NCBI GenBank assembly: GCA_958433005.1
Contig: CAUAWV010000006.1
Coordinates: 9,064-73,063 of the forward strand
Direction of reading: 5' to 3'
DNA: 64,000 nt
Origin: an uncultured Collinsella sp.
Lineage (GTDB): Bacteria > Actinomycetota > Coriobacteriia > Coriobacteriales > Coriobacteriaceae
Each line of letters begins with the position of its first letter. Within the stretch, counting starts at the first letter, position 1. A program made the position numbers and the translations under genes. Positions 34,689 to 43,113 of this stretch are shown piece by piece. The notes beneath the pieces are model-generated. The model was not told the DNA's origin, searched no databases, and worked only from the letters and a program-made list of their open reading frames with translations.

Positions 34689-35465
34689 CTACTTGCCTTC
34701 CTTGCGCTTGGCGCCCGTGAACTGGTAAAAGAGGAATTTGGTATTAGTAACTAGATATCGTTTGAAAAGTCGTTTCGGCTCTTGGATAAGTCTGTATAGC
34801 CACTCAAGGCTCAGGTTTTGCATCCAGTTCGGTGCCTCCGGTACCACTCCGGCGAGAACGTTGAACGCGCCACCAACGCCGATCATCAGCGGCTGCGGCC
34901 CCCCTTTGAGTTCGTGCATAAGAAGCTCCTGACGAGGCGCACCAAGCGCGATCCATGCGAAATCGGCCCCTGAGTCGGCAATACGTTGGGATAAATCGCA
35001 TTTTTCGCCATATGTCAGTGGACGGAAAACGGAGGGTTCCATGCCTGCGATTTCCAAGCTCGGATATTCCTTTTGAAGCGCATCTCTGAGCGCCTCGAGG
35101 TTCTTCGTCTCATTTCCGTAGAAGTAATGGCTCCATCCGTGCAGGCTGGAGATCTCAAAAATCTCTCGCATCAAGTCTGGACCAGTAACGCGGTCCATTG
35201 ATGCAACAGCCTTTCTACCAACAATCGACAGGGGTTTTCCATCAGGAACAGACATGACGGATTCAGCTTGGCAAGCCCAATAGGAAGGATCATCGTGGGC
35301 CATTACAGACGTATGTGCATTAGAAACGCAGATGTATTCGCCACGGAGCTCATCGATATGCTCAGTAAGAAAATGAATGCAGTGAGGCATATTCGTGCCG
35401 GTAATCGGGACATCAATTACCGGCACGCGATTGAGCTCGGAATACTTTGAATAATTATCGAGCAT
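34689..35465 (-). CDS. WecG/TagA/CpsF family glycosyltransferase (GT26)
   Basis: Probably adds the second sugar to the undecaprenyl-linked precursor. The 258-residue product shows VSNAHTSVM, SVPDGKPL, GPDLM and ALGAPRQELLM, the GT26 core. The ATG at 35465 shares its A with the stop of the upstream sugar transferase (TAATG), a coupled start. A 12-bp inverted repeat sits in the first codons (35394-35427). Confidence 0.9.
   Translation of the reverse strand: MLDNYSKYSELNRVPVIDVPITGTNMPHCIHFLTEHIDELRGEYICVSNAHTSVMAHDDPSYWACQAESVMSVPDGKPLSIVGRKAVASMDRVTGPDLMREIFEISSLHGWSHYFYGNETKNLEALRDALQKEYPSLEIAGMEPSVFRPLTYGEKCDLSQRIADSGADFAWIALGAPRQELLMHELKGGPQPLMIGVGGAFNVLAGVVPEAPNWMQNLSLEWLYRLIQEPKRLFKRYLVTNTKFLFYQFTGAKRKEGK
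35394..35427. repeat. 12-bp inverted repeat near the 5' end of the GT26 gene
   Basis: CGTGCCGGTAAT (35394-35405) and its complement (35416-35427) around a 10-nt loop, covering codons about 13-24. A stem here in the mRNA could slow early translation or act as a pause site; no evidence decides. Confidence 0.7.
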
Positions 35466-36229
35466 TAGCACGCACCCTTACCGGTGATGACCTCGATTAC
35501 CGTAAGGACGACAATCTTGAGGTCCGTGATGATCCCGCGCTTAGCGATGTATTCAAGGTCGCGCTGGACCATGCCGTCAAAATCGGTCGAATTGCGGTCC
35601 GTCACCTGCCACCAGCCGGTGATGCCTGGCTTCACGGCCAGGCGCTGCAGGTCGTACTCGGTGTACTGCTCAACCTCGCGCGGCAGCGGCGGGCGCGGGC
35701 CCACCACGCTCATCTGGCCCAGGAACACGTTGAGGAACTGCGGGAACTCGTCGATGGAGTGCTTACGTATGAACTTGCCGATCTTCGTGACGCGGGGATC
35801 CTCCCTCATCTTGAACATGGCGCCGGCGATCTCGTTTTGTCCCTTGAGCTCGGCGAGACGCTCATCGGCATCCCTGTACATGGAGCGGAACTTCCACATA
35901 CGGAAGGTAGAAAGGCTGCCGTCACGTTGGGTTCTACCGACGCGAATCTGGCTATAGAACGGGTTGCCCTCGCTCTCCAGGCGGATGACGATGGCGAGCA
36001 CCAGGCTGGGAATGGCGATGACGGCCAGCGCGCAGCCGCTGAACACGATGTCGAAGGCGCGCTTGACGGCGCGGTAGGCCAGGCGCGAGTTGTCCCAGTC
36101 CACAATGGATTGCATGGCCTTATAGCGACCTGAGCCCTCGCGCCGGTCCATGGCCTGAGCAATCAGCGCCGCCCCCGCGGGCGCATCTGATGGATATTCT
36201 GTTTTATCCGACACGTTCTCTTCCAACAC
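35465..36229 (-). CDS. Initiating phosphoglycosyl transferase (WcaJ/PglC type)
   Basis: Transfers the first sugar-phosphate to undecaprenyl phosphate. The 254-residue product has one N-terminal membrane segment (about 60-87) and the family core: WKFRSM, RKHSIDEFPQFLNVF with the Asp-Glu dyad, VGPRPPLPREVEQY and KPGITGWWQV. It is the short form without the extra WbaP helices. It is the first enzyme gene of the locus, 52 bp downstream of the antiterminator gene. Confidence 0.93.
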   Translation of the reverse strand: MLEENVSDKTEYPSDAPAGAALIAQAMDRREGSGRYKAMQSIVDWDNSRLAYRAVKRAFDIVFSGCALAVIAIPSLVLAIVIRLESEGNPFYSQIRVGRTQRDGSLSTFRMWKFRSMYRDADERLAELKGQNEIAGAMFKMREDPRVTKIGKFIRKHSIDEFPQFLNVFLGQMSVVGPRPPLPREVEQYTEYDLQRLAVKPGITGWWQVTDRNSTDFDGMVQRDLEYIAKRGIITDLKIVVLTVIEVITGKGAC

Positions 36230-36281
36230 TACATCCCCGCCCCCGGGGCTCCTTCCTGTCCCGTTAAACAGTCGCCCGCAC

Positions 36282-36836
36282 TTAGGCGATCGCCTTTTTA
36301 AGGTTGCGCATCACGCGCTGCTCGTTTGAAAGCACCGCGAGGCCGACGCGCGTAGTTACGCGTCGGCCGCACAGGTTGAGCTCCAAATAAGCAGTGCTCT
36401 TGCGTCTGTTGATGGTTTTAATAAGGCCTTCGTGGCCCAGCAGTGGACCTGCCGTCACTACGACCTGATCACCGTTTTTTAGGGCCTCGCTCATGGGCAC
36501 AACGCGGTCTCCCCTATGCGTAAAGCCTCCAATAAGCTGGACCTCTTCTTTAGCCAGAGGCACAAACTGACCGTCCTGGGAGAGCACCCGGGCAAAGTCG
36601 TCCATGCGCAGCAGATACTGTTGCACGGTGCGGGGATCTGCCGTATCGCAGATGAGATAACCGGGAAAGAGTGGCTTGGTCGTTTTGACCCATTCGCCGT
36701 GTACCTTAATCTCGGTTTGAAATTGGGGATAAAAGAGCTCCTGCATGGCGCTCGCCGGCACCATGTGCTCGATGCGCTCGCGCATTACGTCTTCGCGACC
36801 GTTAATGACCTGGATTACATACCACACAAGCACCAC
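36282..36836 (-). CDS. NusG paralogue, LoaP/UpxY-like antiterminator
   Basis: A 184-residue protein with an NGN domain (WYVIQVINGREDVMRERIEH, then PLFPGYLICD) and a C-terminal KOW-type region (GDQVVVTAGPLLGHEG). Specialised NusG paralogues of this kind sit at the head of long polysaccharide operons and help RNA polymerase read through them. Its first position in a 15-kb cluster fits that role. The recognition element on the nascent RNA is unknown; a stem in the leader (36990-37025) is a candidate. Confidence 0.88.
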   Translation of the reverse strand: MVLVWYVIQVINGREDVMRERIEHMVPASAMQELFYPQFQTEIKVHGEWVKTTKPLFPGYLICDTADPRTVQQYLLRMDDFARVLSQDGQFVPLAKEEVQLIGGFTHRGDRVVPMSEALKNGDQVVVTAGPLLGHEGLIKTINRRKSTAYLELNLCGRRVTTRVGLAVLSNEQRVMRNLKKAIA

Positions 36837-37601
36837 CCCCTTGCTGTCTTACGTGTGGCTCGCGGGGTTTGGGTATGGCTTCGCCAGGGCGCTTGTGCGC
36901 GAAGGCGCTCCATATTCAAACCCTGAGCCCAGTTAGACAAGCACGTGGCTCTGCCCCACCGTGAGCGGTATGTATGAGTGCAGTTACTAGAGTCGCGGCC
37001 GTGTATCGCAAAAAGACCGCGACTCCAGCTGGCTGCGTGCGAACCAGTCAAGCGGGAACAAAACTGGACCGCACGCAAACAGCTGAAAACTACTACGCTT
37101 CGACACGCAAGCTATTAAATGCATCTTTGAATTACATCAATACAAATAACAACGTCGCATGACTTCTTTATTGGAGCTCGTGGTGTTTCTGGCACCGCCG
37201 TTACGGCCGGATGCTGATCGACCCTGCGCTTTGTGGCTTGCTGGAGCCGTGAGCACAGTTGAACTCATGTAACGTTAGGTATCCTAGCACAAGCTGGTAG
37301 CGAAACTGATTTGGCTTGTGGTGGACAACATATCGTTCATTTAGCGTGTTCAAGGGGGTTGTTTTGGGATGTTGTTCACATTGGCGCAGGATATTGGGGT
37401 GCTAGCGAAGGTTATGGATGCTCCTGAAGCCCGAATTGACCAGCGAGGCGTACTGGTAATTGCGTTTGTCCAACAAACTATGTACAGACATGGGAAATAA
37501 ATTGTGCAACTTTTTGTTGGCGTAGGTGGGGTTTGCAGCGCGTGGTGTTTTGGCATGAAAAAAGGCCTTCGGAATTCCGAAGGCCTTTGCATTCACGATG
37601 G
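36837..37601. promoter_or_regulatory. Leader and upstream region of the polysaccharide operon
   Basis: A 765-bp gap with no supported gene. Near its left end a 9-bp inverted repeat, GAGTCGCGG (36990-36998) with CCGCGACTC (37017-37025), would form a hairpin in the operon leader RNA and might serve the antiterminator. The operon promoter should be here, but I could not identify a convincing pair of boxes. The right end holds the tRNA-Ala terminator. Confidence 0.5.
37561..37588 (-). terminator. Terminator downstream of tRNA-Ala copy 3 (symmetric)
   Basis: A fully symmetric 28-bp hairpin AAAGGCCTTCGGAA / TTCCGAAGGCCTTT flanked by As on the left, which read as Ts on the minus strand. It may work in both directions. 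It differs from the hairpin behind copies 1 and 2. Confidence 0.85.
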
Positions 37602-37674
37602 TGGAGACGAGGGGGATCGAACCCCTGACCTCTTGACTGCCAGTCAAGCGCTCTCCCAGCTGAGCTACGCCCCC
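37602..37674 (-). tRNA. tRNA-Ala (GGC), copy 3
   Basis: The same 73-nt sequence as at 11398 and 12377, same strand, no encoded CCA. Together the copies bracket the accessory and polysaccharide region, about 25-26 kb. Confidence 0.97.
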
Positions 37675-37938
37675 GTGACGAGGAGATACTATAGGGGAAT
37701 GTTTTGCTTGATGCAAGGGGGAATTTTGATTGATTGTCTTATCTTACGGGTTTTCCTGGAATGGGACTGAATTAGCTATTTTTGGCGGGTAAGAAAATAA
37801 CTTGTTGGGTTTATTAGTTTTCTGGTTGAAGAATGTCTCCTACCATTTTGTTGAGTCAATGGTTGGATTTAAAGCGGAGCAACTCATTGCAGTTGTAGAA
37901 TCTCTGGTTGAAATCGTCTTTGCCTGGGAGGACCGACC

Positions 37939-38211
37939 ATGGCCGAGAAGTTCGCGTTCGACTACGTGAACGAGATTTTGGGTATCGTCAACTACGTGCG
38001 CGAAGTGCTACGCCCCGCCTACACTACTGGGACTGCTGAGCCGCATCTCGATCGCAACATCGCGAGCAGCAGCCTAACGATTGACCCACGCATCGACGTC
38101 CCGGGACAGCTCTTCGTGACCGAGCGCGACCGCGACGACGAGATGGTGGATGAGTTCATCGAACCGAGGACAGGTCCGAGAATCGACACAGAAACGGGCG
38201 AGGTGTTATGA
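37939..38211 (+). CDS. Small acidic protein, possible antitoxin
   Basis: A 90-residue, acidic protein with a helical N terminus and a likely disordered C terminus rich in Asp/Glu/Arg/Thr. GGGAGG lies 7 nt before the ATG. Its stop overlaps the next gene's start by 4 bp (ATGA), typical of antitoxin-toxin pairs. No family recognised; the antitoxin role is inferred from the neighbour only. Confidence 0.65.
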   Translation: MAEKFAFDYVNEILGIVNYVREVLRPAYTTGTAEPHLDRNIASSSLTIDPRIDVPGQLFVTERDRDDEMVDEFIEPRTGPRIDTETGEVL

Positions 38212-38954
38212 GCATGACAGCAATTGCCGATTGGGAGCCCATGCCCTCTACGTGTTTAAAATGCAGCGACAACGAATACGGGTTCCCCGCCGTCGTCTGC
38301 CGTACGCCCAGCAGGCTTGTGGAAGAGTGCGAAAACGCCTTCGACGCAGGGCTGCTGCTCGCCGCTTTGACTCTCGTAGTGACCATCCCAGACGTATGCG
38401 CAAACATCGACGGGACGGATTACCGGAAATGGTGCGAGGAGTACCTGGGGCTCCCGAACGATGGGAGAAAAATGACCAATGCGCGCAAGGGCGAGAAGCG
38501 CCCAGATGAGATAAAAGAGGAGTTTGAGACGATAGAGAAGCGAGGCATCTTTACGGCATCGGATCTCTATCAGCTTCGCTGCGCGGTGATCCATGCGGGG
38601 TCGTCGGTCATCGAGGGAAGGGGCGAAGACTATAGCCCCTACAAAGCCATCGGGGTTTGCGTACAGGGCGATGCGCGCGGGATAATCGCGAGTTATGGGC
38701 ATAAAGGAATCGGACATGGAAGCCAACAGGACTGCGAGTTCGATTGCGTCATCAAGCTTGAAGGGCTCATCTCTCTCATAGCAAAGGGTGTGTGCAAATT
38801 CGTCGAGGAAGACCCCGAGCGCGATCGAGAATACTCGACGGGGAAAGGACTTTCCCGCCAAGGCGTGGTGGACTTCAGGCCTTTAATCAAAAAGTTGTTA
38901 AGCACGTGGTTGGATTTGCATATGAGCGGGTTGTTAGATAAGTGGTTGGATTAA
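38208..38954 (+). CDS. Possible HEPN-type protein (toxin candidate)
   Basis: A 248-residue helical protein. CENAFDAGLLLAALTLVVTIPDVCA (about residues 41-65) is followed by DYRKWCEEYL and then YQLRCAVIHAGS, which contains R124-x4-H129, the RX4-6H motif of HEPN ribonucleases. A conserved LRCxxxHxG block of this kind occurs in many uncharacterised mobile-element proteins. The coupled small gene upstream suggests a two-gene unit. Function is unproven. The gene end has two GTGGTTGGATT repeats. Confidence 0.6.
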   Translation: MSMTAIADWEPMPSTCLKCSDNEYGFPAVVCRTPSRLVEECENAFDAGLLLAALTLVVTIPDVCANIDGTDYRKWCEEYLGLPNDGRKMTNARKGEKRPDEIKEEFETIEKRGIFTASDLYQLRCAVIHAGSSVIEGRGEDYSPYKAIGVCVQGDARGIIASYGHKGIGHGSQQDCEFDCVIKLEGLISLIAKGVCKFVEEDPERDREYSTGKGLSRQGVVDFRPLIKKLLSTWLDLHMSGLLDKWLD

Positions 38955-39070
38955 ACAGAATCCCGTTTACGGAAACCAACCGATCGTTTAACAACTTCCA
39001 ACCACTGATTGTATATACCCTTTTTGGCTTTGCCAAAATTATCCAATTCAGCCCCGTCCCGATAAAACCC

Positions 39071-39712
39071 TCACGCCAGCAAATAACCGATCGCAACACC
39101 TTGGTGGACTTGGATCTTGGCCGTACCCCTGACGACGTTGCTGATGCCCGTGTCGGTTAGTAGACCTAACGAAGCGTGATCTAGCTCCCACTCTAGGCCG
39201 CGTTCGCTTACCACCGTCCCAGGGGCTATAGCAATGATAGAGAACGTCTTGTCCACGACGCCCTCGATGGTCCACGATTCGCCTTCATGCAGAATGCGGG
39301 CCGTGATCTCGTCCTCGGCAATCCAGACGGGGGCGTCTTTGTAGTTGGCTAGTAAGCCTAGGACGCTTAGGGCCATATCAGGGCGGCCGCCCGTGGCGCA
39401 GGTCGCAACCACTTCGGCACCTGGCCAGCGGCGTCGGACGGAATCGAGCGCCAGCGCCAGGTCGGTATAGTCTTTGTAGGGGTCGTGACGCTCAACTTCA
39501 AAGTCGGTGGCGGCATCGACCAACGCACGACCCGCGTCACTTACCGTGTCGGCATCCCCCACATACACGTCGCAGCTTAGTCCCGCACCCAGAAGGGCAT
39601 CCAGGCCGCGGTCCACGGCAACAACGTAATCGCACTCCCCTGCTAGCCTACGCAACAGATCCGCGCTCGCCACCACGGGCGAGCCGCAGACCACTAATAC
39701 CTTGCAAGCCAC
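39071..39712 (-). CDS. thiN: Thiamine pyrophosphokinase
   Basis: Converts thiamine to thiamine diphosphate with ATP. The 213-residue product shows VVAVDRGLDALLGAG, YVGDADTVS, YKDYTDLALAL and TGGRPDMAL, the ThiN signature set. The start is a GTG at 39712. It lies 9 bp downstream of the HAD phosphatase gene and is probably co-transcribed with it. It would supply cofactor for ThDP enzymes, one of which is in the polysaccharide locus. Confidence 0.92.
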   Translation of the reverse strand: MACKVLVVCGSPVVASADLLRRLAGECDYVVAVDRGLDALLGAGLSCDVYVGDADTVSDAGRALVDAATDFEVERHDPYKDYTDLALALDSVRRRWPGAEVVATCATGGRPDMALSVLGLLANYKDAPVWIAEDEITARILHEGESWTIEGVVDKTFSIIAIAPGTVVSERGLEWELDHASLGLLTDTGISNVVRGTAKIQVHQGVAIGYLLA

Positions 39713-39721
39713 AGCCCTCGC

Positions 39722-40411
39722 CTAGCCCTCAAACGCCAGCACGTGATCCAGATCCAGGTCCTTATAGCTGTCGATAAAGATATCGCAGTTGGCGCGCACA
39801 TCGTCGCGCTTCATGCGGCCGTGCGGGTCATAGATGCCAACGCGCTTAAAGCCTGCGACCCCAGAGCTCTTTAGGCCAAAGACGGCGTCCTCAAACACCC
39901 ACGCGCGCTCAAACTTGTGCCCGTGGCGCTCCTCTAGGCGGCGCAGCGCCAGCTCGTACACATCGGGGAACTGTTTGGAGCGTCCCGCCTCGCCCGTCGT
40001 GGTAACAAACTCCATGTAAGCGTCGAGCCCGGCACCAGCGAGCGCGGACTGCACCAGCTCGGCCGGCGTGGACGTAGCCACACACATGGAAATTCCCGCC
40101 GCCTTCGCCTGCTCCAAAAATGCCAAGAGCCCCTCGCGCGGTGGCACCTTGGAGTAGCCATCGATCAGGATGTCGCTCAGCTCGCGATACAGCTCCTCGC
40201 CGTTCGCTCCAATGCCCCATGTGTCGTGGTAGGCCTGGCACTCGTCCTCGAGCGACAAATGCTCAAACTGGGCAAAATCGTCGACCGTGACGTCAACACC
40301 GTGGCGGTGCAATAACTCGGGCTGGGCATGGGCCCAAACGGGGGTGCTATTTACCAGCGTGCCGTCGCAATCGAAAATAAAAGCGACATTGTGGGCGGCG
40401 GTCTGGGACAT
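39722..40411 (-). CDS. HAD-family hydrolase (beta-phosphoglucomutase-like)
   Basis: A 229-residue HAD phosphatase/phosphomutase with FDCDGTLVNS (nucleophile Asp, motif I), VATST (motif II), and FEDAVFGLKSSGVAG (motif IV). Cap type C1 as in PgmB. Substrate is unknown. I chose the ATG at 40411; two other in-frame starts lie up to 21 nt upstream. Operator-like TGGTAAAA sites lie just upstream. Confidence 0.85.
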   Translation of the reverse strand: MSQTAAHNVAFIFDCDGTLVNSTPVWAHAQPELLHRHGVDVTVDDFAQFEHLSLEDECQAYHDTWGIGANGEELYRELSDILIDGYSKVPPREGLLAFLEQAKAAGISMCVATSTPAELVQSALAGAGLDAYMEFVTTTGEAGRSKQFPDVYELALRRLEERHGHKFERAWVFEDAVFGLKSSGVAGFKRVGIYDPHGRMKRDDVRANCDIFIDSYKDLDLDHVLAFEG

Positions 40412-40742
40412 AAACATACCTTTCGATGTCAAATGGTAAACAACCTGCTAAAAACGTTTTACCAAACGTCAAACTAACAATCTTGAAACCCTAATTGGTA
40501 AAACTGTCAAGAGTTTTACCATCGCAATTCTGCCAGTGGTCTAAACATGGCGCTCGCCGATTAAACACCGCCGCAAATCCACTTTTCTCCATAAAAGTAA
40601 CGAACAGGTGTTATCGTATTTCGTGCCGAAAGTTCCACCGAGCACGCGAGGTGGAACGAATCATAGAACTATCGCCGTCCCCTCGATTCGTGCAGCCTTG
40701 GACCTTTCGCATCTAGTCACCAAGGCAACACGCTGCCGCGTC
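40412..40742. other. Divergent gap between the HAD gene and glgB
   Basis: Holds the promoters for both directions. The left part has the repeated TGGTAAAA half sites; the right part, nearer glgB, has an open frame that is continuous with glgB but lacks a ribosome site. Confidence 0.6.
40434..40521. promoter_or_regulatory. Cluster of operator-like TGGTAAAA inverted repeats
   Basis: Two inverted pairs. The better one is TGGTAAAACT (40496-40505), 6-nt spacer, AGTTTTACCA (40512-40521), a perfect 10-bp dyad. The other pairs TGGTAAA (40434-40440) with TTTTACCA (40457-40464). On the minus strand the first dyad encloses TTGACA (40510-40505), a consensus -35 box, so a bound protein could block transcription of the HAD-thiN unit, and perhaps affect glgB. 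The regulator is not identifiable here; a matching -10 box is not clear. Confidence 0.6.
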
Positions 40743-43019
40743 ATGATGGGATCAAACGTGAGCGATACAAAGCTAAAGCCAGCAACCAAAAAGCCTGCTA
40801 CCCGTAAAGCCGCCCCGCACGCACCGGAGCTCTCTAAGGACGATGTCTACCTGTTTGGCATTGGCATGTGGGAGCGCAGCTGGGAAAAGATGGGCGCGCA
40901 CCCCGACACGCAGAACCGTACGCGCGGTTGGCGCTTTTGCGTTTGGGCGCCCGACGTAAAGAGCGTCCATGTCATTGGCGAATTTAACGACTGGAATGAG
41001 GAAGCCAACCCTCTGGTGCCCGTGCATACGAGCGCTATTTGGGAAGGCTTTATTCCTGGCGCAGAACAAGGTCAGCTCTATAAGTATCTCATTGAGACCA
41101 ACGAGGGCGAGAAGCTCTACAAGGCCGATCCGTACGCCTTCAAGGCCGAGTGCCCTCCGGGAACGGCAAGCGTGCTGTGGACCCTCGATGGCTACAAGTG
41201 GAACGACGCCGCATGGCTCAAGCGCCGCGCCAGTCATAACCACATGTCGCAGCCCCTTAACATCTACGAGGTGCATATTGGCTCGTGGAAGCGCCACGGC
41301 GACGCGCCACAGGGCGAGCCGGACGAGTACGGCAACTACCCCGGTCCCATGGACCCCTTCCCCGCGCAGCGCGGCGAGTTCTACACCTACGACGACCTGT
41401 CGGTCGAGCTCGTGGACTACGTGCACGACATGGGCTACACGCATATCGAGGTCATGCCGCTTATGGAGCATCCCTTCGATGGCTCCTGGGGCTACCAGAC
41501 GACCGGCTACTATGCCGCCACGTCGCGCTATGGCGACCCGCAGCAGCTCATGCACTTTATCGATGCGTGTCACAAGGCGGGCATTGGCGTGATCATGGAC
41601 TGGGTGCCCGGCGGTTTTTGCGCCGACTCCCACGGCCTTGCCACCTTTAACGGTCACATGCTGTTTGAGCATGAGATTCACCCCAACTGGGGCACGCACA
41701 AGTTCGACTTCGCCCGCGGCGAGGTCCGCTCCTTCCTGGTCTCCAACGTGCTGTACTGGCTCGAGAACTTCCACGTGGACGGCATTCGCATGGACGGCGT
41801 GTCCAGCATGCTGTACCTCAACTTTGGCATCGACGATCCCGGCCAAAAGAAGTTCAACAAGTACGGTACCGAGGAGGACCTGGACGCCAGCGCGTTTATC
41901 CGCCAGGTCAACTGCGCCGTGGAGGCCCACTTCCCTGACGTGATGATGATGGCTGAGGAGTCCACCGCGTGGCCGCTCGTGACCTACCCGCCGCAGGACG
42001 GCGGCCTGGGCTTCCACTACAAGTGGGACATGGGCTGGATGAACGACACCCTTCACTACATGCAGACCGATTTTCCGTGGCGCCCCGGCAACCACGGGCT
42101 GCTCACGTTCTCCATCATGTACGCCTTTACCGAGAACTTCATTTGCCCGCTGAGCCACGACGAGGTCGTGCACGGTAAATGCTCGCTGATCGGCCGTATG
42201 CCGGGCGACTGGTGGCGTCAGTTTGCCGGCCTGCGCACGCTGGCTTTCTATCAAATGACGCACCCCGGCGCCAAGCTCAACTTTATGGGCAACGAGATTG
42301 GCCAGTTTATTGAGTGGCGCTACTACGAGTCCATCCAGTGGTTCCTGACCGAGGAGTACGAGACTCACCGTCATCATCAGGCGTTCATCAAGGCGCTCAA
42401 CCACCTGTACACCGCCGAGCCCGCCCTGTACGAGCGCGGCTACACCGACGACGGCTTTACCTGGATCGATGCGGACAACTCCAAGCAGTCCATCGTGAGC
42501 TTTGTGCGCCAGGGCGAGGATGTAGATGACGACCTGGTGATTCTGATCAACTTTGACCCAGCGAGCTACGAGAGCTTCCGCGTGGGCGTGCCGCGCGAGG
42601 GCGACTGGGAGGTCATCTTTGACTCCGACCGTCCCGAGTTTGGCGGCAGCGGCTATGCCGGCAAGGAGCCCTACACCTGCTCGAGCGAGCCCTATCCCTG
42701 GAACGGGCAGATGGACTCTATTGAGATTAAGGTGCCTGGCCTGGCAGGCGTGGTGCTTAAGCGCCGCGGTCCCAGCAGCTATAAGCCGTCGATGGTCGAG
42801 GAGCCCAAGGCTGCGCCCAAGAAGCGCACGTCCTCGGTGAAGCCTAAGCCTGCGGCTGCCAAGAAGGCTCCGGCTAAGGCGAAGGCCACGGCGACCAAGG
42901 CCAAGGCCAAGGCTGCCGCAAAGCCCGCTGCTAAGGCCGCAGCCAAGAAACCGGCTGCCAAAAAGGCCGCTACCAAGGCCAAGTCTGCTTCTGTTAAGCC
43001 GTCTGCCAAGGATGCGTAA
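40743..43019 (+). CDS. glgB: GlgB glycogen branching enzyme with a Lys/Ala-rich C-terminal tail
   Basis: Makes alpha-1,6 branches in glycogen. The 758-residue product has a CBM48 region (GWRFCVWAPDVKSVHVIGEFNDW), a GH13 barrel with the nucleophile in GIRMDGV, the acid in MMAEESTAW, and LSHDEVVHG, and a C-terminal beta domain. From about nucleotide 42797 to the stop, some 70 residues are almost only Lys, Ala, Pro, Thr and Ser, resembling histone H1 tails. The N terminus also has a short KPATKKPATRKAAP stretch. The ATG at 40743 is the likely start, though no strong ribosome site is visible. Confidence 0.93.
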   Translation: MMGSNVSDTKLKPATKKPATRKAAPHAPELSKDDVYLFGIGMWERSWEKMGAHPDTQNRTRGWRFCVWAPDVKSVHVIGEFNDWNEEANPLVPVHTSAIWEGFIPGAEQGQLYKYLIETNEGEKLYKADPYAFKAECPPGTASVLWTLDGYKWNDAAWLKRRASHNHMSQPLNIYEVHIGSWKRHGDAPQGEPDEYGNYPGPMDPFPAQRGEFYTYDDLSVELVDYVHDMGYTHIEVMPLMEHPFDGSWGYQTTGYYAATSRYGDPQQLMHFIDACHKAGIGVIMDWVPGGFCADSHGLATFNGHMLFEHEIHPNWGTHKFDFARGEVRSFLVSNVLYWLENFHVDGIRMDGVSSMLYLNFGIDDPGQKKFNKYGTEEDLDASAFIRQVNCAVEAHFPDVMMMAEESTAWPLVTYPPQDGGLGFHYKWDMGWMNDTLHYMQTDFPWRPGNHGLLTFSIMYAFTENFICPLSHDEVVHGKCSLIGRMPGDWWRQFAGLRTLAFYQMTHPGAKLNFMGNEIGQFIEWRYYESIQWFLTEEYETHRHHQAFIKALNHLYTAEPALYERGYTDDGFTWIDADNSKQSIVSFVRQGEDVDDDLVILINFDPASYESFRVGVPREGDWEVIFDSDRPEFGGSGYAGKEPYTCSSEPYPWNGQMDSIEIKVPGLAGVVLKRRGPSSYKPSMVEEPKAAPKKRTSSVKPKPAAAKKAPAKAKATATKAKAKAAAKPAAKAAAKKPAAKKAATKAKSASVKPSAKDA

Positions 43020-43077
43020 CAAAACCGTTACAGCTGTAATTACCCGCCCCGACGAGGCGTAGGATACAAGTCATAAC

Positions 43078-43112
43078 CGTTCCGGGAGAAACATCCCCGG
43101 GGGAAAGGAACG
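43078..43112 (+). promoter_or_regulatory. Possible ribosome-site-masking stem before glgP
   Basis: CGTTCC (43078-43083) can pair with GGAACG (43107-43112), which contains part of the glgP ribosome site AAAGGAAC. The stem is short (6 bp) with CCCC/GGGG pairing inside the loop. It may tune translation of glgP; evidence is only the pairing. Confidence 0.35.
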
Positions 43113-43113
43113 T

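Noticed and set aside
40773..43022. A 749-codon open frame opposite glgB
   Set aside because: Antisense shadow of glgB; composition is Leu/Val/His/Ala/Gly-rich as expected for such shadows.
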